Source of the DNA: Phymorhynchus buccinoides
Lineage: Eukaryota; Mollusca; Gastropoda; Neogastropoda; Raphitomidae
NCBI GenBank assembly: GCA_017654935.2
Contig: CM065695.1
Span: forward strand, 32,560,600 to 32,624,599
Direction: 5' to 3'
Length of the DNA stretch: 64,000 nt
A model generated the notes under the pieces. It was given only the letters and a program-made list of their open reading frames with translations. It was not told the origin of the DNA and made no database searches. This document shows positions 12,881-25,066 of the stretch, in pieces; the stretch's first letter is position 1, and every line of letters starts with the position of its first letter. The position numbers and the translations under genes are program-made.

Positions 12881-12956
12881 GTGAGTAATCGCTATGTTTG
12901 TTGAAGGATTTTTTTGAATAGGCCTTTTTTGTTTGTTTTAAACATGTAGTAGTAGT

Positions 12957-13058
12957 AAAGGATTCCCCAATATTTCAGACAAAATATTTTCTTTCTTTAC
13001 CCAATGTAAGCTTATTGGATAATTTTGGCTAAAAAATGGCTGGCGGCGAAAGGGTTTG
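12957..13058 (-). mobile_element. Half copy of the TTAA-type MITE
   Basis: The sequence from 'attccccaatatttcagac' to 'ggctggcggcgaaagggttt' matches the right half of 5452-5700. The other half is absent. Confidence 0.6.
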
Positions 13059-13128
13059 GGTGCATAATGATTATGGTGGATTCCCCCCTTTTTTGGTATT
13101 TATAGCTGGTGCAATACATGGCGTTAAT

Positions 13129-13343
13129 GAGAGACTTAGTGCGATTTTTCTCACGCCAGAGGGCATGACGCTCGTGTGGGGCTAATCCTCTCTATATTAT
13201 TAGCTGGGGATAAAGAAAGAGAGAGAGACAGTGAGTGGTCCTACCATCACTCTCTCTCACTACGCCCAAGTAAGAAAATCGCGTGATAAGCCCCTAGTGC
13301 ATTGACTGCCCTCTGGCGTGAAAAATATCGCCATAGGTTGACC
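13129..13343 (+). mobile_element. 215-bp MITE with a TTTTTCTCACGCCAGAGGGC arm, copy 1
   Basis: Inverted arms lie near both ends: tttctcacgccagagggc on the left, gccctctggcgtgaaaaa on the right. The copy at 38297-38511 is also exactly 215 bp and nearly identical. Both are bounded by AT dinucleotides. The interior has a gaaagagagagagaca stretch. Confidence 0.85.
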
Positions 13344-13526
13344 ATTGGTCAGCGACGACGGTCACTAGGTCGCTCTCTCTTTCTTTCGGGGCTGGGGGGG
13401 TGGAAGCGTTTCAAGTTGCTTATGTTACGTTTTCTAGTGAACTAAATGAAATTTTGTTTCGTTTCGTTACATTTGTTTCCTCCTCTCTCTGTCTCTGTCT
13501 CTGTGTGTTTCTGCCCCCCCCCCCCC

Positions 13527-14520
<994 letters not shown>

Positions 14521-15231
14521 AAGATGGGGACTTGATAATAATAAATTGATATGACAAATGAAAAAGGTTTTAATGTCATCAGCGGTTAACGAATTATTTT
14601 ACATGGAGGTACATGATTTTTGTAACACAGTAATTCAGAAAAGACAAAATAAAATAAAAATAAATAAACGGATCAAGTTGATAATACATATAAGTACAGA
14701 CAGAGAAAGAGATGAGAGAGAAAGTGGTGATGCGAAAGAGGAGGTGACACAGACAGACGTTTACGGTTTGTCGGTCGCTTATAAATGCGTAAATAAACCC
14801 ACCAACCCGCATTATGTCTAGACACCAGGCTTTCGTAATTATTATCAGACACTGAATTATCACCGCTTCAGGCTATCCTACAAGCCTCTGTCAACATGAG
14901 GAAATTACAATTCAACTCTCTGTCTGTCACTTGATTATCGGCTGTTTTGTGCGCAACTGAATCGTACGAATATGGGAGGGAAAGAGAGGTTTGGGTAATA
15001 TGTGTGCACGCGTGTGCCTGTGAATGTGTTGCTGTCAGTCAACAAAATGATATTAAGATCACACATATGCGTACAAGTGTGTGTGTGTTCGTGCACGCGC
15101 ATGTGTGTATGCGTCTCTTGTTCACTCTCTCTCCTTTTCTCTGTCTCTCTAGTCTTTCTCTCTGTCTCTCTGGTGGAAGGGAGTCAGGAAGCTATGGGAA
15201 GGGACCCCGCTCGTAACCAGACTCACTGGTT

Positions 15232-15555
15232 CTTCGTTCCCTACATTGGCTCCCAGTTCAATCACGTATTGACTACAAAATTCTCCTCCTTGCCTTTAAG
15301 TCACTGAATGATCAAGCTCCCCTGTATCTCTCTGATCTTCTTCATCTCTATGTCCCAGCTCGCCAACTACGTTCGTCTTCTGATTCTCGTCTCCTTTCCA
15401 TTCCCTCCATCCGTCTCAAATCTGCTGGCCAACGTTCATTTTCTTGTCAAGCACCATCTCTGTGGAATTCTCTGCCTTCTCCTCTCCGACACTCCAACTC
15501 AGTCTCCTCATTCAAAACCTCTCTTAAAACCCATCTTTTTCCTGCTGCGCCCTAA
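15232..15555 (+). pseudogene. C-terminal remnant of a non-LTR retrotransposon reverse transcriptase
   Basis: An uninterrupted frame of 107 codons ends in TAA. It reads LRSLHWLPV, then RIDYKILLLAFKSLNDQAP, YLSDLL, LWNSLP and SFKTSLKTHLF. This is the conserved C-terminal block that follows the reverse transcriptase domain in CR1/L2/Jockey-like LINEs. The catalytic domain is missing, so this is a 5'-truncated, dead copy. It is in the sense orientation of the host intron. The 3' tail lies at 16038-16112. Confidence 0.8.
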
Positions 15556-15880
15556 ATATTTGATGAGTTGTCTATCGTTGTGTGCACGTGAGGGAAGATT
15601 GAATAAGAGGTTTGTGCTGTGTTTTGTGGTGTGCGCGCGTGTGTGTGTGTGTGTGAGCATGAATGTGTGCGTGTGTGTATTTTGGTTTTGTGGGTTGTGT
15701 GTGCACGCATGTGTGTCTGTGTGCGTGTCTGTGTGTCTGTCTGCATGCGTACGTTGTGTGTGAGGGTGTTTGTGTATGTGTGTTGGTGTATGTGGCCAGT
15801 CCATGCGGCTCGGTTGCTGTGGCTTACCGAATGGGGTATGAACGAGTTGGCGTCAATAATTGTGTGTGTTTATGTGTGCG

Positions 15881-15942
<62 letters not shown>

Positions 15943-16037
15943 GAGAGAGAGAGAGAGAGTTGCTTTGTATATGCACTGTTGCTGGTTGGTGTCACTCTTG
16001 AATGTTGTTTTTGTTGTCTGTTGATGAATAATTGATT

Positions 16038-16112
16038 GTAAAGCGCTTTGGGCTCATCTGAGGTAAAGCGCTATATAAATGTACTATTATTATTATTATT
16101 ATTATTATTATT
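16038..16112 (+). mobile_element. 3' end of the LINE remnant with an (ATT)n tail
   Basis: 'taaagcgctttgggctcat' and 'agcgctatataaatgtac' are followed by (ATT)n. The same end occurs at 42122-42185 and, reversed, at 60620-60690. Between the frame and this tail lies a GT-rich stretch (15640-15945) that also occurs in the second LINE copy. Confidence 0.75.
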
Positions 16113-16926
16113 GTATGGCTTTCTATGATTTGTCTTAGGCTCTTTTGTTGCTGCTGTCATTGTCGTCATTGGGGTTGGGGGTGCCATGGTAACAGGTCTC
16201 CCGCAGGGCTTTTCGGGCAGTGACTTATTAACGATGTATTATTATTATGATTAGGAATATGTATTCAACGTCCGCAACGCGAGTAACACTAATAACTGTA
16301 CTGTACTTCAACGAGACTGATCTTTCTCTGACGAAGACGAAAACAGGATAGGCGTGACGACAGTACATGTATTAGCCAGGCGCAGTATTGCTTAGCTTTT
16401 GGTCACGTTGCGCTCATTTTAATTTCACGTGTTGTCACGTGCTCATTTGAACATTTCCCTCATTAATTTTGTTAGTGGTCAGATGTTGACCTTTGTTTCT
16501 GAAGATGGTCTCAAAGCTTGTGTCTGTTTGCGTGGCTTTTTACTAGTTTTAAATGTGTGGGTTTGATGGGGGTACAGTCTACATTGTTTAACATGTTAAA
16601 ATCACTTGTTTTCATGTCTTGCTTATTAATGCTATAAAGCAGACAGACTTTGAAAGACGTGCTCACGCGTGTATGACTGTGTGTGTGTGAATCAGAATCA
16701 GAATCAATGTTTATTCTGTGTATGTGTGTGTTTGACTGTGTGTTGTTTTCTGCGTGCGTGCGCGCGTGTTATGGTCATTCACAAATATGCGAAACCTAAA
16801 ACACGGGGTTATTAATTAAAGTCCTGGACAATGCTAGCAGTAAATGGACATATACTGTAACTTCCGAACAATACAGCTGGTAATACATTTCACATTATAT
16901 TCCTATCCTGAGCTCCCCCTCATCCT

Positions 16927-17203
<277 letters not shown>

Positions 17204-17241
17204 ACACTAATTACTCCCTGTTGCATGTTCTGTGTGTGCAG

Positions 17242-17391
17242 AGAAGTGTGTGCACCGGTGTGACGGGGGTTCTCGGTGCCTGACGGACGTGGGTCAGCTG
17301 TGTAACGGTCAGCCCGACTGCCAGGACCGCTCGGACGAGGGCTCCCCCGTCTGCCCCTTGTCCACCTCTGCGGTCACCTCGGACCCTCTAG
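17242..17391 (+). CDS. LDL-receptor class A exon of the CUB-LDLa receptor
   Basis: This 150-bp exon (phase 1 to 1, 50 codons) encodes one LDLa module, a small calcium-stabilised ligand-binding fold outside the cell. The acceptor is tgtgtgtgcag and the donor gtgagc. The split codon joins to the CUB exon as Y-E-K-C. The six cysteines run KC…RC…RCL…LCN…DC…VC, with the calcium-binding pattern CNGQPDCQDRSDE near the end. A Ser/Thr-rich linker (PLSTSAVTSDPL) follows. Because the exon is symmetric, it could be skipped or duplicated without frame loss. One LDLa before the membrane is also the layout of vertebrate LDLRAD4. Confidence 0.9.
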
Positions 17392-18024
17392 GTGAGCTGG
17401 GCTTTATATATATATATATATTTTCGGGCAGTGACTTATATATATATTATTATGATTTTGTATGGGTGCTTCTCTTGTCTTCGGAGTTCGTGCCTCATTT
17501 CCAGCCATGGTAATTAATGTTGGTGATTAATCATTCTTTCTCAGTCTCACCCACTAACAAGCTGTCATCAAATGAAAGAGATCGTGAAGGTGAGCTAGTA
17601 GTACTGGCTTTGTTAGTGTTGTGGACTTTCTTGGTACAGGAGCTAAGCCCATGGCCGCTGCCCTGAAGCAATACAAAGTGTTTCTCCAACAGAATTTCAG
17701 ATATTTCTGAAATTCAGGGTGAATAGGGATGGAGTAGTATGCGTCTTTCAGAATTTCTCTGATTGCAGAGAAAAGATGAATGCAGAAAAAAAAGAAACAA
17801 ATTATGTAAGAGAAGGGATTTTAAACGTGAGGATTAAAAAAGAAAGCTGTTTCTCTCGTTTTATTGGTAACAATTAAGAAAGAAAGCTGTTTCTAAATGC
17901 TTTGATTTTTATTAGTAAAAGTGTACACACACACAAACTGGCTTCGAGGGGTTCGCCCCCAGAATCCCCACAAACATTGCCTTTGAAACAAACTCTTTCT
18001 GTCCCTTGACGCTTGCACGCACGC

Positions 18025-18029
18025 ACATG

Positions 18030-18060
<31 letters not shown>

Positions 18061-18101
18061 GCACGCACGCACGCACGCACGCACACACGCGCACACGCAC
18101 G

Positions 18102-18173
<72 letters not shown>
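18025..18173. repeat. (CA)n / (CGCA)n microsatellite
   Basis: A CA array with an internal CGCA block (about 18055-18106). Confidence 0.97.
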
Positions 18174-18174
<1 letters not shown>

Positions 18175-18279
18175 TCATTCACACATGTACATCATGTGCA
18201 CAGGCATACACAGAACACCTACAACTCAAGTTTTGTTATCGTCTTCTGTGGGTGTGATCGTGCGAGAGAGAGAGAGAGA

Positions 18280-18345
18280 CTTCAGACTTCAGAAACTTTA
18301 TTTTACAAGGAAAAGAATTTAGGCTGGGCCTAGTCTTCCATTCTG
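18280..18345 (+). mobile_element. 3' tail of a retroposon
   Basis: 'cttcagacttcagaaacttt' followed by attttacaaggaaaagaatt and a tagtcttcc motif resembles the tail at 34634-34717 (tandem cttcaga versus actgga prefix). It is preceded by (GA)n. Confidence 0.5.
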
Positions 18346-18739
18346 TCCTTGGTTCTAAGCATGCAATACATAACTAATGCTATAAATGAACATTGAGACA
18401 CACGAAAATCGCCAACAAAAAACAACAACTAACAGTAATATAGCAACAACATGGTAGGCAGAGCATCAACATCAGCAATAAAAACATACAGAATAGAAAA
18501 CTAACCAACCAAATAAACAAATAAATAGATGAAAAACACCTTTCACTACAATTTACTTCTTCTACTACCATTACTACTACTACTGTAAGACAGGGCAAAA
18601 AGCCCATGGGCGGGTAAGAAGCCCATGTCAATTATCCCACGAAACAAAGCAAATCTCGGTCATATTTTGCCCATGAGACGAGTGTTAATGTTTAGCATTC
18701 GTCTCATGGACAAACCCGACCGAAGAGAGAGAGAGAGAG

Positions 18740-18921
<182 letters not shown>

Positions 18922-19311
18922 GGTACACTATTATATATAGTGAGAGGGGGTTTAGTTAGTTGGGAGCAAGTTCTGGGTCTCCCTGACCTGCGCAATGCAT
19001 ATTATTTTCATACTAGTGGTTAATAATGCAAAATTAATGATAGTGATCTAAGTATGCTAGCGTGCCCCCCCCCCAAACACACACACCATTTCATAATCAC
19101 AGACTGTGACGAAACGGCCCCAATTCTTTATTATATTGCACACTCGAAATAATAATGCAAGTTGATCGAGAGATTTGCATAATTTATGTCGTTATTATTG
19201 ACACTCTGCCATGTCCTGTAAATATTGCCGCAGCAGCTGGCATGGCCTAATGATGAGATCTGCTGCGTCAAAATGAACTGATAGATAAAGTAATAAAATA
19301 AACAAGTGCAA

Positions 19312-19838
19312 CGCCGAGCGGCTGCAAAGTCCCCTCGCAGCATCGCCGAGCTACTCCGAAATCGGAATGTGTCAGCTGTACACATACATAAAAACGCATC
19401 AAAACAGCACGTAACTACATAAAACAGCACGAAACCGAATCGTTTTTGATATATAGCCTTAGGGTTCGGACCCGTGATTTGAGCGCGCGCGATCATGCGC
19501 ACACGAGCGCACAGAAAAATTAATGACAACTGTGTTATAGACCATTCATCAAGAAATGTGAAAAAAACTGCATTGAAATACATGCAAGCGAGATATTAGC
19601 GATTGTGTTTCGGGGTTTGAACCCCGTAACTGGTGCGACCTTGACCTTAATGTAAAACTAAATACATCAGTGGATAGCTTGCATCTTGGCAAACTAGTAT
19701 GCCAAATTTGATGATGATAGACTGAATAGTTTTTGAGAAAAACGGACGAATAGCCGGACGGACGGACGGAGGCACGCGGGAGGCACGGACGGATCAGACA
19801 GAAACAATAGCTCCCCGAACCTTCGGCTCGGGGACTAA
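19312..19838 (+). mobile_element. Hairpin-ended element, family A, copy 2
   Basis: It starts ACAAGTGCAACGCCGAGCGG and ends in the CCCCGA/TCGGGG hairpin followed by ACTAA. It faces copy 3 (19968-20530) across a 129-bp spacer, so the pair forms a large inverted repeat. Confidence 0.85.
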
Positions 19839-19967
19839 AAAAATTGGTTGCTCATTTATCAACAATAATTAATCTTTAGTTCACCAACCTAGTGCTCTTC
19901 CTCTCCATTATTTGCAGTTTAGACTCTCCCCTTCTTGTCTTCTCTCTTCTGTCTGTCCTTTAATTTT

Positions 19968-20530
19968 TTAGTCCCCGAGCCGAAGGTTCGGGGATCTATT
20001 GTTTCTGTCTGATCTGTCCGTGCCTCCGGCGTGCATCCGTCCGTCCGTCCGTCCGTCCGGCTATTCGTCTGTTTTTCTCAAAAACTATTCAGTCTATCAT
20101 CATCAAATTTGGTATACTAGTTTGCCAAGATGCAAGCTATCCACTGATGTATTTAGTTTTGCATTAAGGTCAAGGTCGCGCCAGTTACGGGGTTCAAGCC
20201 CCCAAACACATACTCGCTAATATCTCGCGAAGTTTTGCATGTATTTCAATGCATTTTTTTCACATTTCTTGATGAATGGTCTATAACACAGATGTCATGA
20301 ATTTTTCTGTGCGCTCGTGTGCGCATGATCGCGCGTGCTCAAATCACGGGTCCGAACCCTGAGGCTATATATCAAAAACGATTCGGTTTCGTGCTGTTTT
20401 CATGCGTTTTTATGTAGTTACGTGCTGTTTTCATGCGTTTTTATGTATGTGTACAGCCGACACATTCCGATTTCGGAGTAGCTCGGCGATGCTGCGAGGG
20501 GACTTTGCAGCCACTCGGCGTTGCACTTGT
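19968..20530 (-). mobile_element. Hairpin-ended element, family A, copy 3 (reverse)
   Basis: It begins TTAGTCCCCGAGCC and ends in the reverse complement of the ACAAGTGCAACGCCGAG start. It ends 94 bp before the LTR retrotransposon's target duplication. Confidence 0.85.
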
Positions 20531-20629
20531 TTTTAACTGGCATGGTAATCTTCAGAGAATTCTCTGAATTCAAAGAAAAGTGAACGTAGAAAAACACATG
20601 TCAGAAGTGGTTTTAAACTTGAGGATAAG

Positions 20630-22415
20630 TGTGACGAGGTAATGGGTTAAAAGGCTAAGTCCCTAGGGAAGACTTTAGAAAATTTGCCTTTAGCCCACTT
20701 CTCTAGGGTATGGGAGATGAGCAACTTTCCCGGCCCCTTTTCATCTAATAAATTTATATTTGTGCCCGGGTTCTGGCTCGTATGGTTGTAAGAAATACAA
20801 GTGGTTGAATTGCTCTAAATGGCAGACAGAGAGAAGTAGGGTTTTACATGAAATTACAAGACTCCCACTCTCATCAGTCTGACCAAAGGGTTCAGGATTA
20901 TTTGACACTTGTATTTTATTTACTCCCAAAATCTGCATAAGATTATGCAACAATAATAATAAAGCAGCTCAATGGCGCCCAAACAAAATATGGATAAAAA
21001 AAACAATGGAATCCGAAAGGATTTATAAGACTTTTGTCTTTCTATAAGGTTCGCCCCATGCCGGAAGGGTTACTAATTATCTTCAGTGTCCGTAGGAAAG
21101 TTCCAGTGATTGGCGCGGTTTTATAAACTTAGCTCTTGGCAAGTTCCTCCGTAGTGATCGGCGAATGCTGGTGTGGCTGGGCTTGCTCGTCAGATGAGAG
21201 TAGCTCCCAGTCGTTCCGGTTACGGCTTCGCGGGATGGCACGGTTCAGGCGTGGTCTCCTCGCGGATTCTGGGTGCGGGTCGTCTTGGCGACGGTCCCGT
21301 CTTGGTGCTTGGTGGAGTCCGGGATGATCGTCCGGCCCACGATGCCCTGCTGATAATCACAGGAGAAGGTGGATGTAGATCTCTATGGCTTAGAGACAAG
21401 GGGCTTCAGTCGGCAGGGAATTAGTGAATCCCAACCGGCTAGAAGGCTTCCCTTGTACAATAGCACTAGTTAATAAATAAACTGAATTTCAGTTAACAAA
21501 CTGAGATCAGTAAAACATAAAAGGTGATCAATCCAACATCACTCTCCATCCAACACCTGGAAAGGAATGGTATCATAAAGTGCAAGATTGCGGCCCATAG
21601 GTTTCCTACTAAAAATAGACAAAAGGGTTAGTAGGCATAAACTCCGGTTCTGGTACCAAAAGTGTTCAAGTCAAAAACACACACACACAAATAATCAGTG
21701 CACATAAATAGAATAGAATGTTTACCACTTCTTTTCAATAACATATCTATCTACTCCTTATTCATCATTGAACATAGGATCTAGATCAAAACTAGGGTCA
21801 AACAAACAACCAGTCTCAATCACCAGTCATCAATAAGACTTACTAGGTGGGCTATTCTGGCTGGGAGAGGTGTTGCTCTAGTCAGTTTCAGCGTCTTGTG
21901 TGAAAAACTTTTTCTCACTACGCCAATTATAGCCTTCACTTTCAAACAATGAAAGCCTGTCATTGGTTTATAGCAGTCGACACGTCACAAGATGATGTTC
22001 AAAATGTACAGAACAATCACGCGCCTATTACATCCTTATCACGTGCCGACATTCAAATCCTTCTCGTGCTCGGAAAGGCAAAACCGTCTTCAAAGGGAAT
22101 TGACCGTGGTTGTCACTTTCTCATGATTGGAAAGGACGAGGTGTCTTACAAAGGGAGCCGACTGTTGATATCACTATCTCGTGATGAGACGGTAGATAAG
22201 AGGGGGGGGGGGGTGAAGGGAGATAACCTCGGTAGGGGTTACATGCCGACCGGGGAGACAAATCGACCTTCAAAGGGACCAATCCCTTAATCGGCATTCT
22301 TTAGATGGTGGGTGGCAATTAACGTGGCGTGGCGGCCGGACAGAGAAATGAAAAGGAGAGGGGGGGGGGGGGTGTAGATAAAGAAAGAGGGGTCGCGCGG
22401 GACACTTACGTCACA
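20630..22415 (-). repeat. 3' LTR of the retrotransposon
   Basis: A TG…CA-bounded repeat whose last and first six bases are themselves inverted (TGTGAC / GTCACA). It carries a poly(G) run near 22204 and another near 22361. The 83-codon and 113-codon frames in it recur in the other LTR with no recognisable product. It differs from the 5' LTR by about two substitutions (for example near 20985 and 21025), a 5-bp indel in the gtggcgtggcgg region, and G-run lengths. Confidence 0.93.
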
Positions 22416-22460
22416 GAGGCCCCCCGAAGAAAAGATTCTGGTACCGGAATCTTCCTGTGG
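22416..22460 (-). promoter_or_regulatory. Possible polypurine tract next to the 3' LTR
   Basis: On the - strand, a run of six G (in CTTCGGGGGGCCTC) lies directly before the 3' LTR. It is short and interrupted by CCTC, so it is a weak candidate for plus-strand priming. Confidence 0.35.
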
Positions 22461-22499
22461 AACGCCGACTCCACTTTCGACTTGGGTGACAGGGACAAA

Positions 22500-24794
22500 T
22501 TAGTGGGGAGACTGGGTCGGCTGGAATGGTGGAACATCTGGTCGCAACACAGAGTTCAAAGGAGCAGGTGGGTTAGAGATCAGTGGAATGGATTCCGACT
22601 GAGGTTGGTGCGGCAATCCTGTGTTGAGTTGTCCCAAGGTTGATTGCAGAATAGCAAACACCTCTTGCCTGAGTTTCCCCTTTAGCCTGGATTCATCATT
22701 GCTGATGATGTGGTTTGGTAGGCCGATTCGGGTGAAAATGGCTTTGAGTGCCGCAGCTACCTGGCTAGCATCAAGTGAGGAGATTGGGGCGGCATCGCAC
22801 TGCATGGTACATATGTCGACCACGGTGACTATGTACCGGAATTTCTTCTTCCGTTGAGGTAGAGGCCCGACCAAGTCGACTGCCACTCGCTGAAAGGGAG
22901 GGGTAGGTGACGGCTGTATGTGCGGCGGCCTGTCCCGATAGTACCTTCGGTGGGTGTTTGCGGGGCCAGTGCTGCCTTTCACCTGAGGTACCTGTGGCGA
23001 GTGGTCTTGGGTCGTTAGGCGGACATTCCTTGGGAAGGATTTTCCAAGTTGTGGCGGACTTGGGGACTTGGGACAATCTGGATTTGCTCGCGCGGCAATT
23101 TGGTTTGCCGCGTTGAGAGGTTTCTTCCCTGCTGAGGGAGATTTGCTCTTTGGGAAGGAGGGAGGGAGTTGGTTTGTGGATTGGGGAGAAGGGAATGCTG
23201 CTGAAACTAGGGCAGGTTGAGAGGGGTGCCCTAAAAACACATACTGTGATCCAAGTATGAGGTCATAGACAGGACTGTCCATGAGCACTGCCTTGATGGG
23301 TCCCTTAACATATCTGGTGTCGACATTGATTATGGCGACTGGCAAAGTGGAAGGGGGGATTGCAGCATCAGGGCCTTGCAGAGAGATGAAGTCTCCCGTG
23401 TATGCTGACGCGGGGACTAGGGATCCGCAGACGATTGCGTCGCATGACAGTCCAGTGTCATAGAGACACTGAACAGGGATGTTGTTGACAGTCGCCTGTC
23501 CGACGACTGACGGTGTGCCTGGACACTGGATTGGGGAGGGGTTTGTGCAATTCTGCGAAGTCGAGACGACTTGCATAGTTGCAACATTTTGCCGCTTGTA
23601 AGCAAGTTTCCTGCAGTCATCCCGATTGTGGGTGTTCGACTTGCAGTATGAGCAGAATAAGGGTTGTCCCAGTGGTTGTCGTTCATGGGTAGAACTGTTT
23701 GACCCACTGTTGGAGTTGGGGTTACCCCTGCTCTGCTGTGAAGCAGTGGACCCAACAACTTGCTGTAGTTTTGGCCTTTTAGGGGCGCTAGGTTCATCAT
23801 GGGCTAGAGTGTACCTATCACTTAGCTGGATGAGGTCAGCCAGAGTTGTGGCACCTTGTTCGGCAGTAAAGGTGCGTAACTCTGGGGACATGGTTTCGCG
23901 CAGTTGCTCGCCAACCATCAGTTCCCGGAGATCCTCATAGGACTCAGTTTTGGCAGAAAGGGACACCCATTTTGTCAGATAGTTCCCCAGTCTATCTGAA
24001 AATTGGGCATAGGACTCTCCCCTACCTTTTCTGGTTGACCGGAACTTTTTCCGGTAGGCGTCCGCTGTCAACTCGTATCTGTTGAGCAGGGCTTCTTTCA
24101 AAGCTGGGTAGTCGGTAATTTGGCTTGACGGAAGTTTGCTGTACACCTCATAAGCCACACCCCTGAGACTTTGGGCAAGCTTGAGGTTGAACTTTTCCGG
24201 AGCAAGCTCAAATTCCTGGGCCAGTCTTTCAAATCTATCGAGGAATGCATCGATAGACTCTGTTGCCTCATTGAATGCCTCCAATGTGAAGGTCATGGCT
24301 GAGGTATGAATGGGAGGGTGAAAATTTTGAGGCGCAGCAGTCTCGGAGTCTGCTGAGTTTTCAAGCTGCTTCATAGCTAGCTCATGGTCTCGCGCTTTTT
24401 CCCGCTCAGTGGCCTCAAGTTCGAGTTCTTTATTTTTGGCATCCTGCACTAGTTGCCTCTGCCTTAACTCATGAGTACGGATTTGCTCTTGAGCGTCGCG
24501 ATCTTTATCTGCCTCTTGAGCCTCATGAGCTCTCTGTTTGTCTTTCTCAGCATCCTCCCGAGCTTTATCAGCCTCTTGAGCCTCATGAGCTCTCTGTTTG
24601 TCTTTCTCGGCCTCCTGAGCCTCCCGAGTTTTGTCAGCCTCTTGAGCCTCGCGAGCTTTGTCAGCCTCTTGAGCCTCGCGAGCTTTCTCTTTGTCATATT
24701 CAGATATGACAAAATTGGCTAACTCTTGGCCTGACAATCCTAGAGATTCTCCCCATTCTTTAAGTTCCCTCCTAAGTTTAACAATCTCAGCCAT
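22500..24794 (-). CDS. Gag-protease-partial integrase polyprotein of the LTR retrotransposon
   Basis: One frame of 764 codons. Residues 31-150 are a charged, repeated coiled coil (units such as AREAQEADK). Residues of about 173-335 match a retrotransposon gag capsid (FLDRFERLAQEF … LLNRYE). A CCHC zinc knuckle lies at 381-394 (C-x2-C-x4-H-x4-C), and an aspartic protease motif YDTG at 445-448 with DLILGSQY at 511-518. Residues 636-720 are an integrase core start (AVDLVGPLP, D640; NHIISND, D700). The third catalytic acid of the DDE triad is missing, and the residues after the second D do not match the usual pattern. Only about 100 Pro/Ser-rich residues separate protease and integrase, where reverse transcriptase and RNase H belong. 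The product could assemble particles but not replicate alone. The start at 24794 (MAEIVKLRREL) lies 272 bp inside the 5' LTR. Confidence 0.9.
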   Translation of the reverse strand: MAEIVKLRRELKEWGESLGLSGQELANFVISEYDKEKAREAQEADKAREAQEADKTREAQEAEKDKQRAHEAQEADKAREDAEKDKQRAHEAQEADKDRDAQEQIRTHELRQRQLVQDAKNKELELEATEREKARDHELAMKQLENSADSETAAPQNFHPPIHTSAMTFTLEAFNEATESIDAFLDRFERLAQEFELAPEKFNLKLAQSLRGVAYEVYSKLPSSQITDYPALKEALLNRYELTADAYRKKFRSTRKGRGESYAQFSDRLGNYLTKWVSLSAKTESYEDLRELMVGEQLRETMSPELRTFTAEQGATTLADLIQLSDRYTLAHDEPSAPKRPKLQQVVGSTASQQSRGNPNSNSGSNSSTHERQPLGQPLFCSYCKSNTHNRDDCRKLAYKRQNVATMQVVSTSQNCTNPSPIQCPGTPSVVGQATVNNIPVQCLYDTGLSCDAIVCGSLVPASAYTGDFISLQGPDAAIPPSTLPVAIINVDTRYVKGPIKAVLMDSPVYDLILGSQYVFLGHPSQPALVSAAFPSPQSTNQLPPSFPKSKSPSAGKKPLNAANQIAARANPDCPKSPSPPQLGKSFPRNVRLTTQDHSPQVPQVKGSTGPANTHRRYYRDRPPHIQPSPTPPFQRVAVDLVGPLPQRKKKFRYIVTVVDICTMQCDAAPISSLDASQVAAALKAIFTRIGLPNHIISNDESRLKGKLRQEVFAILQSTLGQLNTGLPHQPQSESIPLISNPPAPLNSVLRPDVPPFQPTQSPH

Positions 24795-25040
24795 GGTTGT
24801 AAATACAACTATTCAAAATAAAAACAAAGCTGCTGAGTTGAATGTATCAAACAACACTTAACTATTTCAGCATAAACAGAAATAGCATGCACATCAAAAT
24901 AAAGTCATAAATAGCATTCAAACAAATCAAATCAAAACACAGTGAACCAAATCACAATAACTTTCCCAGTGGACACAAGATAAGTTTTGAAAAGTAACTA
25001 CAGTTTGAATTGAAATTTGTTAGACTTTATGAAAAAAAAT

Positions 25041-25060
25041 ATCCCGGACGCGAGCCCCCA
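25041..25060 (-). promoter_or_regulatory. Primer binding site, tRNA-Pro-like
   Basis: On the - strand, six bases after the 5' LTR, the sequence starts TGGGGGCTCG and continues CGTCCGGGAT. It equals the complement of the tRNA-Pro 3' end used by some retroelements except for an extra CG in the middle. Minus-strand DNA synthesis would start here. Confidence 0.7.
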
Positions 25061-25066
25061 ATTAGA

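Noticed and set aside
15308..15763. 151-codon frame as a gene
   Set aside because: It is an out-of-phase reading of the LINE remnant whose true frame is 15232-15555, continuing into a GT repeat.
21136..21424. Frames of 63 and 83 codons, repeated identically at 25573-25861
   Set aside because: They lie within the two LTRs and are duplicated only because the LTRs are. No recognised product, and on the opposite strand to the element.
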